Shown in pieces: positions 10,708 to 19,932 of a stretch of DNA of 64,000 nt (position 1 is its first letter; each line of letters opens with the position of its first letter). A program made the translations under genes and the position numbers. A model generated the notes under the pieces. That model saw only the letters and a program-made list of their open reading frames with translations, searched no databases and was not told the DNA's origin. The DNA is taken from assembly GCA_965112735.1 (NCBI GenBank), contig OZ218963.1, positions 1,674,001 to 1,738,000 of the forward strand. Direction: 5' to 3'. This DNA is from Phaeosaccion multiseriatum. Taxonomy: Eukaryota > Ochrophyta, other classes.

Positions 10708-13584
10708 ATGCGATTTTTCCTTCCCAGGCGGGCCTGCGGGCTCGCTGTCGCTCTTCTGGGCGTTTGCTCCATGCTCGGAGGAGGCCTCCCCACCGCGACT
10801 GCCACCGCGCCTACCCCTGCACCCACGGATGATTTGGTACGTGTATCGGCGTAGTTAACGGCGTCCTCTTGCTCGCCGCGTCGGCCGGGGCGGGGCCCTG
10901 CCTGACCACTCGTTCCTTCAACGAAATGCGATGCGCCCTGCCTTTACGCCTCGCTCCGAAAGCTCCTTCAATGGAATGCGTTGCGCCATCTCGTTGAAGC
11001 TCATACACATTCCTTCCATCGTCCCTTTCCCTCCTCCCACCCTTCACAGGATACGTTTTTTGCAATCCTGAGCGGGCTCGGTATTATCGAGATTCTCAGG
11101 GATTTCATAGGGCTCAGACAACGACGCCTGGTCATTGGCGATCAAGCCCCCGCCGAGCTCTTCAATACCATGCTCGGGATTGTGGAGGACGCCGCCCTGA
11201 CGGGTGGCGCCGATGCCAACGCCTTAACCACCACCGTGTTAACCTACACCCTGGTGGAGGTTGCGGGAACCAACCCTGACGCCATCACCTACGAACTGTC
11301 ATACACTGTTGGCCTCCTTCTGGAGGTCGGCAATAACGCGGTGTTGGATGACATCGCCGTGACCGTTTCTGCGGAAGTGGTGGAGGGTGCCGAGGAGGCT
11401 GATATCGACATTGACGACGTGGTGACCGTCGCCGCTCTTTCCCCGACTCCCGCCCCCCTCGGAGATGTCACGGAGGCACCCACGGAGGGACCTACTGAGG
11501 GCCCAACTGACGGACCCACAGATGGACCTACTGAGGGCCCAACTGACGGACCCACAGATGGACCTACAGATGGACCTACTGACGGACCCACCGATGGACC
11601 TACTGATGGACCTACTGACGGGCCCACCGATGGACCAACTGACGGACCCACCGATGGACCCACTGACGGACCCACAGATGGACCTACTGATGGACCTACT
11701 GACGGACCCACCGATGGACCTACTGATGGACCTACTGACGGGCCCACCGATGGACCAACTGACGGACCCACCGATGGACCCACTGATGGACCCACAGATG
11801 GACCCACCGATGGACCCACTGATGGACCCACTGACGGACCCACCGATGGACCCACTGACGGACCCACAGATGGACCCACCGATGGACCCACTGACGGACC
11901 CACCGATGGACCTACTGACGGGCCTACTGACGTGAGTGAAGGAGGGTTTTTTTTTTTTTGAGTGAGTAAGTAGGCAGAGCGTGCTGGCTCGCTAGTTAAT
12001 TGGTTAGTGAGGGAGTACTTAGCCAGGGAAAGAGATTTATTGTGAGGGAGGCGTGAACCACCAACCCTGCAGCTACCAACGGAAAGGTTAGGTGTCATTT
12101 CATCCCCATCATACGCTTTCACGTTTCTCACCACGCCGACTCGTTTCTCTCTTCGCTTGTTCTCCTAACATTCGCAGCCACCAACGGACGTGCCAACTCC
12201 CGCCCCTGTGTGCCCCCCTGCGCCTAGCGCGGCGTGCGTGGACTGCCAGGCCCTCTGCGCCGCGCAGGGAGGCACTTGCTTCATCGACCCGGACTGCGAA
12301 ACCAAGCAGGGCGGCCTTGGCTGCAACTTGTTTGGCATTCAGGACTGCCGCGGCTGTGGTGGGAACGGCGGCTTCGCCAGCATCACGTGCGGTGCTTGCC
12401 CCATGGAGCCACCTGCTGAGTGTGAGACCGCTGCACCCGTGCCCGCCCCTACCATGGCGCCATCGATGGCTCCCACAATGACGCCCGTCGCACCTACTCC
12501 GGTCCCCGTCGCACCGACTCCTGTTCCCGTCGCACCAACTCCGGTTCCCGTCGCACCCACTCCAGTTCCTGTGGCCCCTACTACGGCGCCCGTCACACCC
12601 GACGCAAGCGATGCATGCTCTACCCTGTGCGCTACGGTGCACCCTGGAGCTGGCCCGTGCTTCACCGACCCCACGTGCCCCAGCGGAGGACCCTTCGGAG
12701 GCCTGGGCTGTAACGCCCACGGGGAAACGAACTGTAGATTCTGTGGAAGCGGTAACCACCCGGACTGCCCCTCGGCCCCGGCCCCCACGCCTGTTCCCGT
12801 CGCACCTACTCCTGTCCCCGTCGCACCGACTCCGGTTCCCGTCGCACCTACTCCAGTTCCTGTGGCCCCTACCACGGCGCCCGTGGCACCCGACACCAGC
12901 GATGCATGCTCGACCCTGTGCGCTACGGTGCACCCTGGCGCTGGCCCGTGCTTCACCGACCCCACGTGCCCCGGTGGAAACCCCCTCGGAGGCATTGGAT
13001 GCAACGCCCACGGGGAAACGAACTGTAGATTCTGTGGAAGCGGAAACCTCCCCGACTGCCCCTCGGCCCCGGCGCCCACCCCAACGCCTGTGGCCCCTTC
13101 TCCGGTAACTTCCGCGCCCGTGGCCCCCACCCCGGTAACTTCGGCGCCCGTGGCACCCGACACCAGCGATGCATGCTCGACTCTGTGTGCTACGGTGCAC
13201 CCTGGCGCTGGCCCGTGCTTCACCGACCCCACGTGCCCCGGTGGAAACCCTCTCGGAGGCATTGGGTGCAACGCCCACGGGGAAGCGAACTGTAGATTCT
13301 GTGGAAGCGGAAACCTCCCCGACTGCCCCTCGGCCCCAGCGCCCACCCCCACCCCTGTGGCCCCTTCTCCGGTGACTTCGGCGCCAGTCACACCTGACGC
13401 CACCGATGCGTGCAGCAACTACTGCGCTGACTTCTGGCCCGGCAACGTTGCCTGCTACACCGACCCTGCCTGCGTTAACGGTGGCCAAGGTTGCGATGCC
13501 CACATAGGAGTGAGGACGGGCACACGGTTTGAGGCACTCCAATGCCGCTTCTGCGGCACTGCTCCGTACGCGGCCTGCCCTTAG
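10708..13584 (+). CDS. Secreted modular protein: N-terminal domain, TDGP-repeat stalk, five 8-Cys modules; 805 aa
   Basis: Exons 10708-10836, 11050-11931 and 12178-13584, all joined in phase 0. The start at 10708 opens a signal peptide (MRFFLPRRACGLAVALLGVC), followed by a short Thr/Pro/Ala stretch. Residues about 44-180 form an unrecognised acidic domain (EILRDFIGLRQRRLVIG, ... IDIDDVVTV). Then comes a stalk of some three dozen TDGP/TEGP tetrapeptides. The last exon carries five related modules of about 50 residues. The central ones have the pattern C-x3-C-x9-C-x5-C-x10-C-x7-C-x2-C-x7-C (for example CFTDPTCPGGNPLGGIGC). Linkers are Pro-rich, built on APTPVPV. The protein is probably extracellular or wall-associated; the Pro/Thr linkers look suited to O-glycosylation. 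I know no name for the Cys module. No C-terminal membrane anchor is seen; the protein ends at the last module. Confidence 0.85.
11485..11931 (+). repeat. 12-bp coding minisatellite (TDGP)n with 120-bp higher-order period
   Basis: Tandem 12-mers of the type ACTGACGGACCC encode TDGP. Synonymous variants (GAC/GAT, CCC/CCT, ACA/ACC/ACT) mark individual units. The block 11581-11640 is identical to 11701-11760, so a 120-bp array of ten units was duplicated as a whole. The array ends exactly at the GTGAGT donor of exon 2. Confidence 0.9.
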
Positions 13585-14625
13585 TCGGGGGCCTGCCGAG
13601 AAGGCGGAATCGTACGCCTCAAGGAGAAAGGAGGATTACTTGTGGTAACGGTAAGTTCGCATGGCTGGTCGGAAACGCTCGCTCCGTCCGTAACTCCTCT
13701 TTTCTATGCGGCTTTTCAATTTTTTTTTCTGGTAATCTACACGCGAATTAGAGACACTTAAACGCCCCCCCACCCCCCCCCCCTCCTCCCTGTTCTCACT
13801 GCTTCTCTCTTGTGTTGACATGTTCTGCAGGAAGTGTTGGGTGGCTGGGCTGGGCATCACCCGTTGTGTAGGAATTGAATTGAACCCATATGTTCGTGCT
13901 AGTTTTGGGAGGGCGGGAGTTAGACGGGTATGGCCTGCCCCCCCCCGTGTTTACCCTTTGTACAATTGGGGAGGAAGGAAATGTCGGCGACCGCACTTTG
14001 TTCGTGTCGTGAGAAGGATTCTATGTTGATGTTTTTTTTAAATAAAAACAAAGGTTAATTTTGTTGTTGAAAGAAATACAAATGAATTTTTGTTGAAAGA
14101 AAAGAGTGATCACACGACTCCCCAGGGAGGAGGAGAGAACCTTGAGATGCCTATGAGTCTTGTTGCACTCTCCTTACCCATCCCTACACATGGGACGCCC
14201 TTGCATTTTATGTTGATTTTTATGTTAATTTTTTGTTGAAAGACAAAATGGGTGATTTGTATGTTAATTTTTTGTTGAAAGACAAGAGGGATCTCTCATC
14301 CCGCGGATCACTCACCTCAGAGATGCCTAAGAGTCTTGTTGCACTCTCCTTACCCACATCCCTACCTGGGACGCCCGATGGAGGCACTTTGGCGTGGGGG
14401 GTGGGAGGGAGGGCCCTCCGGGCCGAAAGACACACCCATACGTAAGACCGCATGGCCCTTAACGTGGTGTGGCCCTTACGTAGGGAACGGGAGTTTCAGT
14501 TTGTTAGGCCTCTACACGCTGCAGGGGAGAGCACTGTCCGCCATTGGATAGGGCATTGATCTCTTCTGCTCTCGGTTCCTCGTCTTGTTGCTCGAGGCCA
14601 CGAAAAGAAAAGACTCAAGAGTCTT

Positions 14626-14802
14626 TTCTTCTTCTTCTTCTTCTTCTTCTTCTTCTTCTTCTTCTTCTTCTTCTTCTTCTTCTTCTTCTTCTTCTTCTTC
14701 TTCTTCTTCTTCTTCTTCTTCTTCTTCTTCTTCTTCTTCTTCTTCTTCTTCTTCTTCTTCTTCTTCTTCTTCTTCTTCTTCTTCTTCTTCTTCTTCTTCT
14801 TG
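14626..14802 (+). repeat. (TTC)n microsatellite, about 177 bp
   Basis: Nearly pure TTC/GAA triplet run. It would give poly-Leu, poly-Ser or poly-Phe on the plus strand and poly-Glu, poly-Lys or poly-Arg on the minus strand, none of it supported as protein. GAA/TTC runs of this length can form triplex DNA. Confidence 0.95.
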
Positions 14803-15029
14803 ACTGAGACTGCGTGAGCAGCACACAAGGACACGTGCACTCAACTGAGTCCTCACATTGTCCTCGGCCGATTGTCCTTCCTCGCCGCCTTGAGTGAGGT
14901 TGGAACTGAAACTCTCTCTAACATACTGAAACTGTTGGTTGCCTTTGCACTGCCTCCCTCCCAACTTGCTCTGAGTCCCTCCGCCCCTCATCCCTCTGAC
15001 CGGAGCCTGTGCGTGCGCTGCAGCCCTCC

Positions 15030-15300
15030 TATCCCTCCACTGACTGACTGAGCGACTGAGCGACTGAGTGACTGACCAACTGACCAACTGACCGACTGAC
15101 TGTGAGTGAGTGTGTAGAGAGTGACTGACTGACTTACTGATTGACTGACAGACAGACAGCCGAAGACAGACAGACAGACTGACTGACTGACTGACTGAAT
15201 GAATGACTGACTGACTGACTGTGACCAATAACCGACTGACCGACTGACCGGGAATGACTACTGATGACTGACTGACAGACTGACTGACTGACTGTGGCAG
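15030..15300 (+). repeat. GACT-type tetranucleotide tract
   Basis: Imperfect (GACT)n with GACA, GACC and GAAT variants and short interruptions. No gene. Confidence 0.85.
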
Positions 15301-15464
15301 ACTGGGGAGAAAGGGTCGGAAAGCGACCCTTCAACAACTGTTATTTGAAAAAGCTCTCCTTGCGGGGTCAAGGATGAAAGAAGGAAAGGGGATGAGCGAA
15401 AAAAACTAGCCTGCCCCCCTCGTGGGAGAAGAGGGAAACTTGAATCTATTGATGACCGGTTTTG

Positions 15465-15483
15465 GTGGGGCGAGATGCCCCAC
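15465..15483. repeat. Candidate left end palindrome of the Crypton
   Basis: GTGGGGC and GCCCCAC arms, loop GAGAT. Its counterpart lies at 19004-19021. Confidence 0.5.
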
Positions 15484-15690
15484 TCGGTGAAAGTGGGTAT
15501 TTTTAGTACCCAATTTTTTTAAAAGTGGGTATTTTTAGTACAGTACCCAATATGGACCAGTAGCGCCCCCTCCCCCCCCCCCTCCTTTTTGGTGTATCTC
15601 TCCCCTCCTCCTCCAAAATATACTACGCTATGATATGACGATTTAATGGTATTACCACGATAACAATGGTATTCATATTTACAGACACAC

Positions 15691-16075
15691 TTAGTGTCCG
15701 TCCTCAATCATGCATGGCATACAGTAGTAGTCAAAATCGCCTTCCGCAAAACCCTTGCTGTCGCAAAACTCGACGGTGCACATGTGGTGCACGAGGTTTC
15801 CACACGCTCTTTCGGATGGGCAGAGGAACAGCTTGACTTGCGAGGGCTTAGTACAGCCATACGAGCATGTGAAGGCCATGTCTCCCTCTCTCAAGCCGCC
15901 CAACGACGGCGCTGCTGACGCGGCAGCAGCGGCAGTAGCGGCCGCAGCGGCCGCATCAGAGGCAGCAGCAGAAGCAGCATCAGAAGCAGTACCAGTACCA
16001 GTACGCTGTTTTTTTTGGGCCCCCCTTCCCCCACCCCTTCCTCCTCGTCCTCCTCCGGCTCCGCCTCCTCCTGTT

Positions 16076-16109
<34 letters not shown>

Positions 16110-18748
16110 TGCTGCTGCCACCTCCTCCTCGTCGTCCTCTGCACCGCTATCACCTCCATCCCCCTCCTTCGACTCGTCTGCACCAGTGCCACTTTCCTTC
16201 GCCCTCGCCCGCTTCGCCCGTTTTTTCGCGTCCGCCTGCTGCGCGCTCCATAAATTATACACGGTGGTCCACACCAGCTGATTGAAGCGGCGCTTGTGAG
16301 AATCAGAACGAGACTTGATGTCAAAGGCGTCTTTGACTGCGTCAAACATGCTTCGCGCTTCTTCAAGCGTCGGCTTGTCCTTCCAGAGCCCCTTTTCTTT
16401 CGCCGCGGATTCAATCGCACCCATCAAACAGCAAAATTTTGACATCCTTCGCTTCTCCGCCCTCCCCTGCACGTCTGCTGTCGTGAATTCTCGAAGGCGA
16501 GGAGTGCCTGTCATCCAAGCATCCCAAGCAGCGCGCACAGTGAAGCTAGGGACCTCAAAGTGCTCGGGAAGGGTATGCCACCGGCCGTTGTAGAGATACA
16601 GAGGTGGCTGATCTGCACCTGCACAAGAAGAAGAGGGCGGGGCGCTGCTCGAACCCTCACCAAGGCCCAGAGTGCCTGCCTGGTGAGCCGCGAAAAGGTC
16701 GCTGAGCCCACTCTTAGAAAAGGCTGCGTCGAGGGTCGTCTGCAGGGCCCTGCTCACACCCAGACTGGTGACAGTGCCAGAGGCCTGTGCATTCTCCTCC
16801 AGAACGTCACGGATCAGCGTCTCCAAGTCGACCTTGATCGTCTGGCCCAACACCTCAAGCTTGCCGCCTAGAGAGGCCACGCTGTCCGCCACGACTTGGA
16901 ATTGCCTCAGCTGCACGACGTGGGGAGGAATCCCGGTTGCAGAAATCTCGTCCGTCTCGTCCGGATACTTCAGCACGACATGCTCTGAAAGGTCCGCCAG
17001 CAACCCTTTGATCTCGGAAGAGCTGTGTCGTGAAAAGAGGGTGATTCTCCTGAAGAGTGCTGCGCAGAAAGCCGGCGTGGTACACCACACTGGCAAGACA
17101 GAATTCAGCCACCTTCCTCAATCTCAGCGGCACGTCCCTGAAGCAGCTCACAATGGCTCCCGCGAGCACGTCTTCAATGCCCTCCTTCGCTGTGCCGTCC
17201 ACCTTGAGGCGCTGAAAAAAGGGAGGAAGCAATGCAAACTCCTTCGCTGAGATGTTCGCGCCGGAGGCAGCCCGGCCCACATACTGATCTGCTGCATTGA
17301 TGGGGTTGAAGTAGATGCCCTGCACGCCGGGAAGAGACCATCCCATTCGAAGTTGCACAGCAATTGGGTTGGGAGCAGCGGACGAGCCGCTTGTGACGTG
17401 CGAGGCAGCGCCCTTGCGCCCAGAATGAGTGCCGAGGTCCTCTGGAGTCAGCCCCATGCCTTCCAAAATGGACGAGTTCGCCGCCGCCGTACGTCTGAGG
17501 AAGCCGCAATACCTATCGTACTGATTGTTGCCAGCGAACAGCGCGTTCTTCTCAAAACCAAAGCTCAGGAGGTAAACACCAAGCGCGAGGACGGGGCAGA
17601 TCTCCGGCATGATTGGATTCGCGTAGACGTGGCGAGGATGTCGGGCCTTCTCTCCCAGCTGATCGCCCTTTTGCTTCCCAAAATAGACGCAGAGCGCGTC
17701 CCCCTTCCACTCGAGATGATCGAGACAAATCTCCACACAGTTGGTGGCGCGGCACATCAGATTCCAGGAGAGAACGAGGAAGGGGTGGCCAAAGGCGCCC
17801 TGTCTGTGCCCGTTCTCACAGACTGCCGAGCTCAGCATTGCTGCGATGTACACAAGCGAAGGAAACAGTGGCAACCAAAGACGGCGTCAGGGCTAGGAAG
17901 TGAGTGGGGGGCATTCAATGCATCAGCCACTTGTCTCCACCCACTCCACTAGTTTCCACTGTCCACTGACTCCACACAGCTGGGAATTTACCTTTGGCAA
18001 GAGCGCGGTAGAGAGCGAACGGCATGGGAGCCTTCCCTTCTCTGACTTCGACATTTCCCTCCTGCTTCTCTCCTGCGATCGTCCTCTTCAGCCCCTTGGT
18101 CAGCGTCGCAAGGTCGCTTTGCAATTTGCGGTGCTGTTCCTCCTGATGGTAGTCTCTGTACAGATTGAAGAGTGCAGAGCGTTTCGACTGTGCACCGGCC
18201 TTGGATAAGCCCTTCGGCCCCTTCTTGACTTCAAGCAGCCACCCGAAGAACGCGTCGGCTGTCAGCAGATGGAACAGCAAAGGGTGCGGCGCCCGAGGTG
18301 CTTGGATCAAGTGTGCCTTCACCCGCTTCGTCCACTGCGCCTCAGCCTTCTTCTTGGCCTTTGCTTGGGCTTTCGCTGCTCTCGACACCTCAGCCGGCGT
18401 CTGCTGTGCCGCTGCAGTGGCACCACCCGCTCCGCCAGGTGCGGCGGCTGCTGCGGCTGCTGCTGCTCTCCTCTGTGCTTCCTCCTCTTCCCCATCTTCC
18501 CCGTCTTCCTCCTCTTCCCCTTCCGGTGGAGCAAATGCTGTCCTGAAGTCAGGGTCCAGAAGCTCCGGGTGCTTGCGGAAGAGGTATCGGATCAGCATGG
18601 TGGAGGCGCATGCATATCCACTTCTCGAGCGTGGGGCGATGGTGTTGTTTCGGAGGTTCTGAATCTGCTGCTGCTCTGCAGTAAGCGGTGCTTCTTCCCC
18701 CTCTGCTGCTGGTGCTTCCGGAACCGTAGCAACAGCGACGTCAGCCAT
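15691..18748 (-). CDS. Crypton tyrosine recombinase with GCR1_C-like domain and C-terminal zinc finger; two frame changes
   Basis: Exon 1, 18748-17992, starts MADVAVATVPEAPAAEGEEA, with an acidic/Ala-rich insert and an N-terminal recombinase domain (GYACASTMLIRYLF; LTKGLKRTIAGEK). A phase-1 intron leads to exon 2 from 17840. The catalytic core follows: LSWNLMCRATN (first Arg), HVYANPIMPEICPVLALG, THSGRKGAASH (His-x-x-Arg), MGWSLPGVQGIYF (nucleophile Tyr in GIY). After NHPLF...QLF, at about 17020-17014, the family pattern resumes one base out of frame (EIKGLLADL, ISATGIPPHVVQL), so this copy carries a +1 frameshift or a sequence error. A coiled region and a GCR1_C-like DNA-binding domain follow (FTVRAAWDAWMTGTPRLREF ... 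EKRRMSK). At 16014-16008 a slippery A AAA AAC lies in frame; a -1 shift there opens 106 codons (counting the stop) ending with C-x3-C ... C-x5-C ... HHMC ... C ... CMPC. Without it, translation ends at 15891 after a Leu-rich tail. A CAG run lies at about 16076-16109. Confidence 0.78.
16008..16014 (-). promoter_or_regulatory. Candidate -1 ribosomal frameshift site (A AAA AAC)
   Basis: On the minus strand the reading frame is GGG CCC AAA AAA AAC AGC. The last seven bases of the A run plus C form a canonical X XXY YYZ heptamer in the correct phase. A -1 slip continues CAG CGT ACT GGT and remains open to 15691, through a zinc-finger-like sequence. The eight-A run is also a mutation and sequencing-error hotspot, so this is a hypothesis. 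Confidence 0.4.
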
Positions 18749-19003
18749 GGTATGCTCTGTTCTCCTGCAAATTCACGTGGGAGATGCCCCTCCCACCACT
18801 GGCATCAGCTGTTACAGCCGGGTATCGTCCGCGCAGCCGCTGCTCCTCTTACATAGCTGCCCTGTGCAAATATGCTGATGCTGTGAATGAATAAAAATCC
18901 ATGTGGGGAGGGGGGGGAGAATGCCCCACAACCAAAAAATATTGGATAAAAAACTTGAAAAACGAGCATTTGTGGCCCATAAAATATCCAAAACCATAAT
19001 TTC

Positions 19004-19021
19004 GTGGGGCAGGTGCCCCAC
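19004..19021. repeat. Candidate right end palindrome of the Crypton
   Basis: GTGGGGC and GCCCCAC arms, loop AGGT, matching 15465-15483. Confidence 0.5.
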
Positions 19022-19397
19022 ATCACGGTACTATTAGACATACGGACTACAGAGAACTTGGGATATGTTTAAAGATATGTTGCCTCTCAATCAAAGGAGG
19101 AGGAGGAGGAGGAGGAGGAGGCCTCTTTCCTCTTTTATCACGCAACCCCTCTGCTCTCTATGGAGCTGCGTGGGTGAGGCCTACCTGGACATTGTCGCCG
19201 GTGATGATGAAGAGGACGGCAAAGAAGCAAGAGCAAGGAGAGCGGCCGGGCTCGCGGGGCACGAGGAGCTTACTAGAAAGGCAGCTCGGAGAGATACATG
19301 AGACAGACCAGAGAAGAGACGAACAGCCGCCTATAGTGCTCACAGACTCCACGTACTCTTTGTAAATATTTACAGCACTTTCAAGGAAGTGTTCAGT
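19022..19397. other. Spacer between the Crypton and the lipase-fusion gene
   Basis: It holds a (GGA)n tract at about 19097-19121 and the probable 3' untranslated region of the minus-strand gene. I see no gene. Confidence 0.5.
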
Positions 19398-19901
19398 CTA
19401 TTCGGTCACCTCGGCAACGCTTTTCGCCTGGTGCCGCTGAATCACAAAGTGCTGATCCTTCTCGATAGCCTCCCCTCCCATCTCTGCGTCCCTTTCCCCC
19501 TTTCTAACGTCGGTCACCACGGCGTGGCTGCTGGAGAGGAAAGGCCGTCTCCCACTCTCGCCCAACCCTGCCAAGGGAACGGAGCCTTTCCTTGCTCCTG
19601 CTCCATCCTGGCTGGGCTGAGGCTGGTCAGCCTTCGTGTACATGTGGTGCCACACGTCTTCGATTTTACTTGCCTCCTCCTCCGTTATCAACTGATGAGA
19701 CGGGAGTCGAGAGCAGGGTGGGTGGGGTGGGAAAGGGCGCAGCAAAGCGATGGCGACAAAGTTAGGAGGGCTATATAAATTGAGATAACTCCTCCACGAA
19801 CTTGATGGCATACAGACAGAGAGACAAATCTCATCCCTCAACACTGGCGACGCCCTCCCGCTGCAAAGAGAGCGAGGACACGCGCGCCCGCGGCCGCGCT
19901 C

Positions 19902-19932
<31 letters not shown>

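Larger units (their letters stand above)
13585..15464. other. Satellite-rich spacer without genes
   Basis: It contains two imperfect copies of a roughly 57-bp sequence with core GAGTCTTGTTGCACTCTCC (14144-14200 and 14320-14375), interleaved with copies of a TGTTAATTTTTTGTTGAAAGA unit at about 14223 and 14262. A long TTC run and a GACT-type tetranucleotide tract follow. I see no gene. AT-rich DNA at 14025-14110 differs from the surrounding GC-rich sequence. Confidence 0.6.
15465..19021 (-). mobile_element. Crypton-type tyrosine-recombinase transposon, about 3.56 kb
   Basis: The interval holds one minus-strand gene with the domain order of a Crypton: tyrosine recombinase followed by a GCR1_C-like DNA-binding domain (see the CDS entry). 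Both edges carry the same short palindrome: GTGGGGC-GAGA-TGCCCCAC at 15465-15483 and GTGGGGC-AGG-TGCCCCAC at 19004-19021. Just inside the left edge, AAAGTGGGTATTTTTAGTAC occurs twice (about 15489 and 15524). A further GTGGGG...TGCCCCAC pair lies at about 18903-18931. Cryptons normally lack long terminal inverted repeats, so the palindromes are candidate ends, not proven ends. Both flanks are non-genic, so no host gene appears broken. Cryptons are established in oomycetes and diatoms, which agrees with a stramenopile host. Confidence 0.8.

Noticed and set aside
11289-12134. Long minus-strand frame of GPSV repeats opposite the TDGP array
   Set aside because: It is the mirror of the coding minisatellite; the plus strand has signal peptide, splice sites and Cys modules.
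12109-13542. Long minus-strand frames, Arg/Gly/Cys-rich, opposite the Cys modules
   Set aside because: They are by-products of the repeated plus-strand codons; no family resemblance and no start context.
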